7,217 nt of DNA from Caldimonas sp. (GTDB lineage: Bacteria > Pseudomonadota > Gammaproteobacteria > Burkholderiales > Burkholderiaceae_C). The position numbers and the translations under genes are program-made. This document shows, piece after piece, positions 5,560 to 7,217 of this stretch. The notes under the pieces were generated by a model that worked only from the letters and a program-made list of their open reading frames with translations, made no database searches and had not been told where the DNA came from. Every line of letters starts with the position of its first letter. The first letter of the stretch is position 1. The DNA lies in NCBI GenBank assembly GCA_030150305.1, contig JASLGD010000638.1:1-7217 (forward strand). The letters are read 5' to 3'.

Positions 5560-6794
5560 GAGCTGCGACCTGGCGCCTCACCGCTGCGGCGACGGCGCTG
5601 ACGGCGTTGATCTCGGGCAGCCGCGCGTCGTTCGGCATGTTCCTGTCGCCGCTCAACACGGCGACCGGACTCGGCATGGCCGCGATCGGCCTCGCCGCCG
5701 CCGTCGGCCAGCTCGCCGCCGGTGCCGCGCTGCCGGCGGTCGAGGCGCTGTCGCGCCGCTTCGGCCCGGCGCGCGTCATCGCCGGCGGCGCCTGCCTGCT
5801 CGCCGCGGCGACCGCGCTGCTGGTGCTCGTGCACACGCTGCTCGCGCTCGTCTTCCTGATGCTCGTCGTCGCCGCCGCGGGCACCGCGGTCGCGAGCAAT
5901 GCGCTCCTGATCGGCGAGGTGAGCCGGCGCACCCCGGCCGACGAGCGCGGCCTCGCGAGCGGCGTCATCGGCGCCGGCGGTCCCGCCGGCCAGCTCGTGC
6001 TCGCGCCGCTCGTCACGATCGCGATCGCGCTGCAGGGGTGGGTCGCCGCGCTGTGCGCGCTCGGCGCGATCGCGCTGCTCGCGCTGCCGCTGGCGCGGTC
6101 GTTTCCGCGCCGTCGACGCGCGGTCGAGGCGCCGAGCTGTCTCGCGCAAGGCGGCGCTGCGCTGCGCGACCATCGCTTCTGGCTGATCGCCGGCAGCTTC
6201 GCGCTGTGCGGCTTCCACGTCTGCTTCCTCAGCGTCCACATGCCCGGCGTGATCGAGCGCTGCGGCATGCCGGCAGCGTTCGCCGGGGCCTGGCTCGTCG
6301 TCGCCGGCGCCGCGAACATGGCGGGCAGCGTCGGCGTCGGCGTGCTCATGAGGCGCTTCGCGAGCGCGCCGCTTCTCGCCGCCGTCTACGCGCTGCGGAT
6401 GGTCGCGATCGCGGCGTTCGTCGTCGCGCCGAAGAGCGGCGTGGCGCTGCTCGCGTTCGCGGTCGCGATGGGGCTGACGTACATGGCGGCGCTGCCGCCG
6501 ACCGCCGAGCTGCTCGCGCGCTCGTTCGGCGTCGAACGCCTCTCGGGGCTGCTCGGCGCGACGATGCTGATCCACCAGATCGGCGGCTTCTTCGGCGCGT
6601 GGCTCGGCGGCGTCGCCGTCGAGCACGGCGGCAGTTATCTGCCGCTCTGGATCGCCGACGCTGCGCTGGCGACGGTCGCTGCGCTGCTGCAGCTCGCGCT
6701 CATGCGGCGACCCCGATCGCCTCGGCCAGCGCCGAGCGCAGCGCCTCCGGCTCGATGGGCTTGCGCAGCAGTGCGCGCACGCCCGAGCGCTTGA
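5556..6794 (+). CDS. MFS transporter, 12 transmembrane segments
   Basis: 412 aa inner-membrane carrier. I count 12 hydrophobic segments, about residues 8-30, 38-62, 72-92, 94-119, 134-157, 159-180, 208-232, 242-267, 275-296, 300-325, 340-365 and 370-388, with a basic central loop PRRRRAVE. Features typical of the MCT-like/oxalate-formate-antiporter-like MFS group are visible: SFGMFLSPLN (TM1), FALCGFHVCFLSVHMPG (TM7) and HQIGGFFGAWLGG (TM11). The ATG at 5556 overlaps the DUF1127 stop (ATGA) and has GGAG at 5543-5546. Substrate and direction cannot be read from sequence; operon context suggests the substrate or product of the diiron protein. The last ~31 residues, Arg/Pro/Ala-rich and after TM12, lie antisense to the kinase gene and are probably not a conserved domain. 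Confidence 0.9.
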   Translation: MRAATWRLTAAATALTALISGSRASFGMFLSPLNTATGLGMAAIGLAAAVGQLAAGAALPAVEALSRRFGPARVIAGGACLLAAATALLVLVHTLLALVFLMLVVAAAGTAVASNALLIGEVSRRTPADERGLASGVIGAGGPAGQLVLAPLVTIAIALQGWVAALCALGAIALLALPLARSFPRRRRAVEAPSCLAQGGAALRDHRFWLIAGSFALCGFHVCFLSVHMPGVIERCGMPAAFAGAWLVVAGAANMAGSVGVGVLMRRFASAPLLAAVYALRMVAIAAFVVAPKSGVALLAFAVAMGLTYMAALPPTAELLARSFGVERLSGLLGATMLIHQIGGFFGAWLGGVAVEHGGSYLPLWIADAALATVAALLQLALMRRPRSPRPAPSAAPPARWACAAVRARPSA

Positions 6795-7217
6795 GCTCGG
6801 CGGCGTCGATGCCGTCGCCGAAGCCGCTGTAGAGCAGCACCGGCAGCTCGGGCCGCAGCGCGGCGACGCGCGTCGCGAGCTCGAGGCCGGTGAGGCCCGG
6901 CATCGTCTGGTCGGTGAGGACGAGGTCGAAGCGTTCGTCGCCATCGCAGACGCGGTCCTCGGCGCGCAGCGCGTCGCTGCAGTGGACGACGTCGAAGCCC
7001 CAGCCGCCGAGCAGCTCGGCCATGAACGCGGCGACCATCGCTTCGTCCTCGACGAGGAGGATGCGGCCGGCAAGCGCCGGCTGCTGCAGCGCGAGCGCGC
7101 GCTCGACCGGCGCGAGCGGCGCCGCCGCCGCCGCGGGAAGCAGGACGCGAAAGCGCGTCCCGTGCGGCTCGACCGGATCGACGAGGAGATGGCCGCCGTG
7201 GTCGTGGACGATGCCGT
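6700..7217 (-). CDS. Hybrid histidine kinase, C-terminal part (end of ATPase domain plus receiver); 5' end outside the window
   Basis: The minus-strand frame is open from the window edge to TGA at 6700-6702, about 171 residues. It begins with the end of a HATPase_c domain (GIVHDHGGHLLV, then PHGTRFRVLLP), passes an Ala/Pro linker and continues as a complete receiver: LLVEDE at its start, phospho-acceptor Asp in LVLTDQTMPG (codon 6910-6912), Ser in LLYSG and Lys in LLRKPIEP. The ATG at 7036-7038 lies inside the receiver and is not the true start. Hybrid kinases of this type autophosphorylate and pass phosphate to their own receiver, then usually to a phosphotransfer protein or another regulator. 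The sensor input lies outside the window, so the stimulus is unknown. Its 3' end overlaps the MFS gene by 95 bp, tail to tail. Confidence 0.9.
   Translation of the reverse strand, partial: GIVHDHGGHLLVDPVEPHGTRFRVLLPAAAAAPLAPVERALALQQPALAGRILLVEDEAMVAAFMAELLGGWGFDVVHCSDALRAEDRVCDGDERFDLVLTDQTMPGLTGLELATRVAALRPELPVLLYSGFGDGIDAAELKRSGVRALLRKPIEPEALRSALAEAIGVAA

Noticed and set aside
5196..7073. Long minus-strand open frame of about 625 codons
   Set aside because: Low-complexity Arg/Ala/Asp translation antisense to the MFS and DUF1127 genes and out of frame with the kinase; no domain is recognisable.

Overview
The window is GC-rich DNA (roughly 70% by eye) packed with bacterial genes, with 1-4 nt overlaps and almost no intergenic space. 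Codon use and gene families suggest a high-GC proteobacterium, plausibly a betaproteobacterium of the Burkholderiales type. That placement is an inference from style, not from a marker gene. There are no RNA genes, insertion sequences, CRISPR arrays or phage genes that I can see.

Layout. (1) 1-1904, plus strand: the end of an acid-sugar (tetronate) catabolic operon. It holds the C-terminal third of an OtnK-type kinase (DUF1537), an OtnC-like class II aldolase/decarboxylase and an OtnI/Hyi-type isomerase. Such enzymes convert four-carbon sugar acids (threonate, erythronate) to dihydroxyacetone phosphate. The OtnC-like protein lacks the usual catalytic Glu and the third zinc-binding His. (2) 1891-4130, minus strand: an OmpR-type response regulator followed, with a 1-nt stop/start overlap, by a Ycf46-family AAA+ ATPase. 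The ATPase gene converges on the isomerase gene and overlaps it by 14 bp. (3) 4131-4269: a 139-bp divergent intergenic region with the only AT-rich patch of the window, a direct repeat one helical turn apart, and a leader hairpin. (4) 4270-6794, plus strand: a likely operon of a ferritin-like diiron protein with an AurF-like ligand pattern, a small DUF1127 protein and a 12-helix MFS transporter. (5) 6700-7217, minus strand: the C-terminal end of a hybrid histidine kinase (end of the ATPase domain plus a receiver). It overlaps the transporter gene tail-to-tail by 95 bp.

How they may work together. Region 1 is a recognisable catabolic pathway with one unusual enzyme. Region 4 looks like an oxidise-and-transport module of unknown substrate: an AurF/CmlI-like N-oxygenase candidate, a small accessory protein and a transporter. 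It is divergently transcribed from the response regulator, which may therefore control it. The strongest leads for something undescribed are the diiron protein/DUF1127/MFS cassette, the response regulator-Ycf46 coupling, and the OtnC homologue with altered active-site residues.
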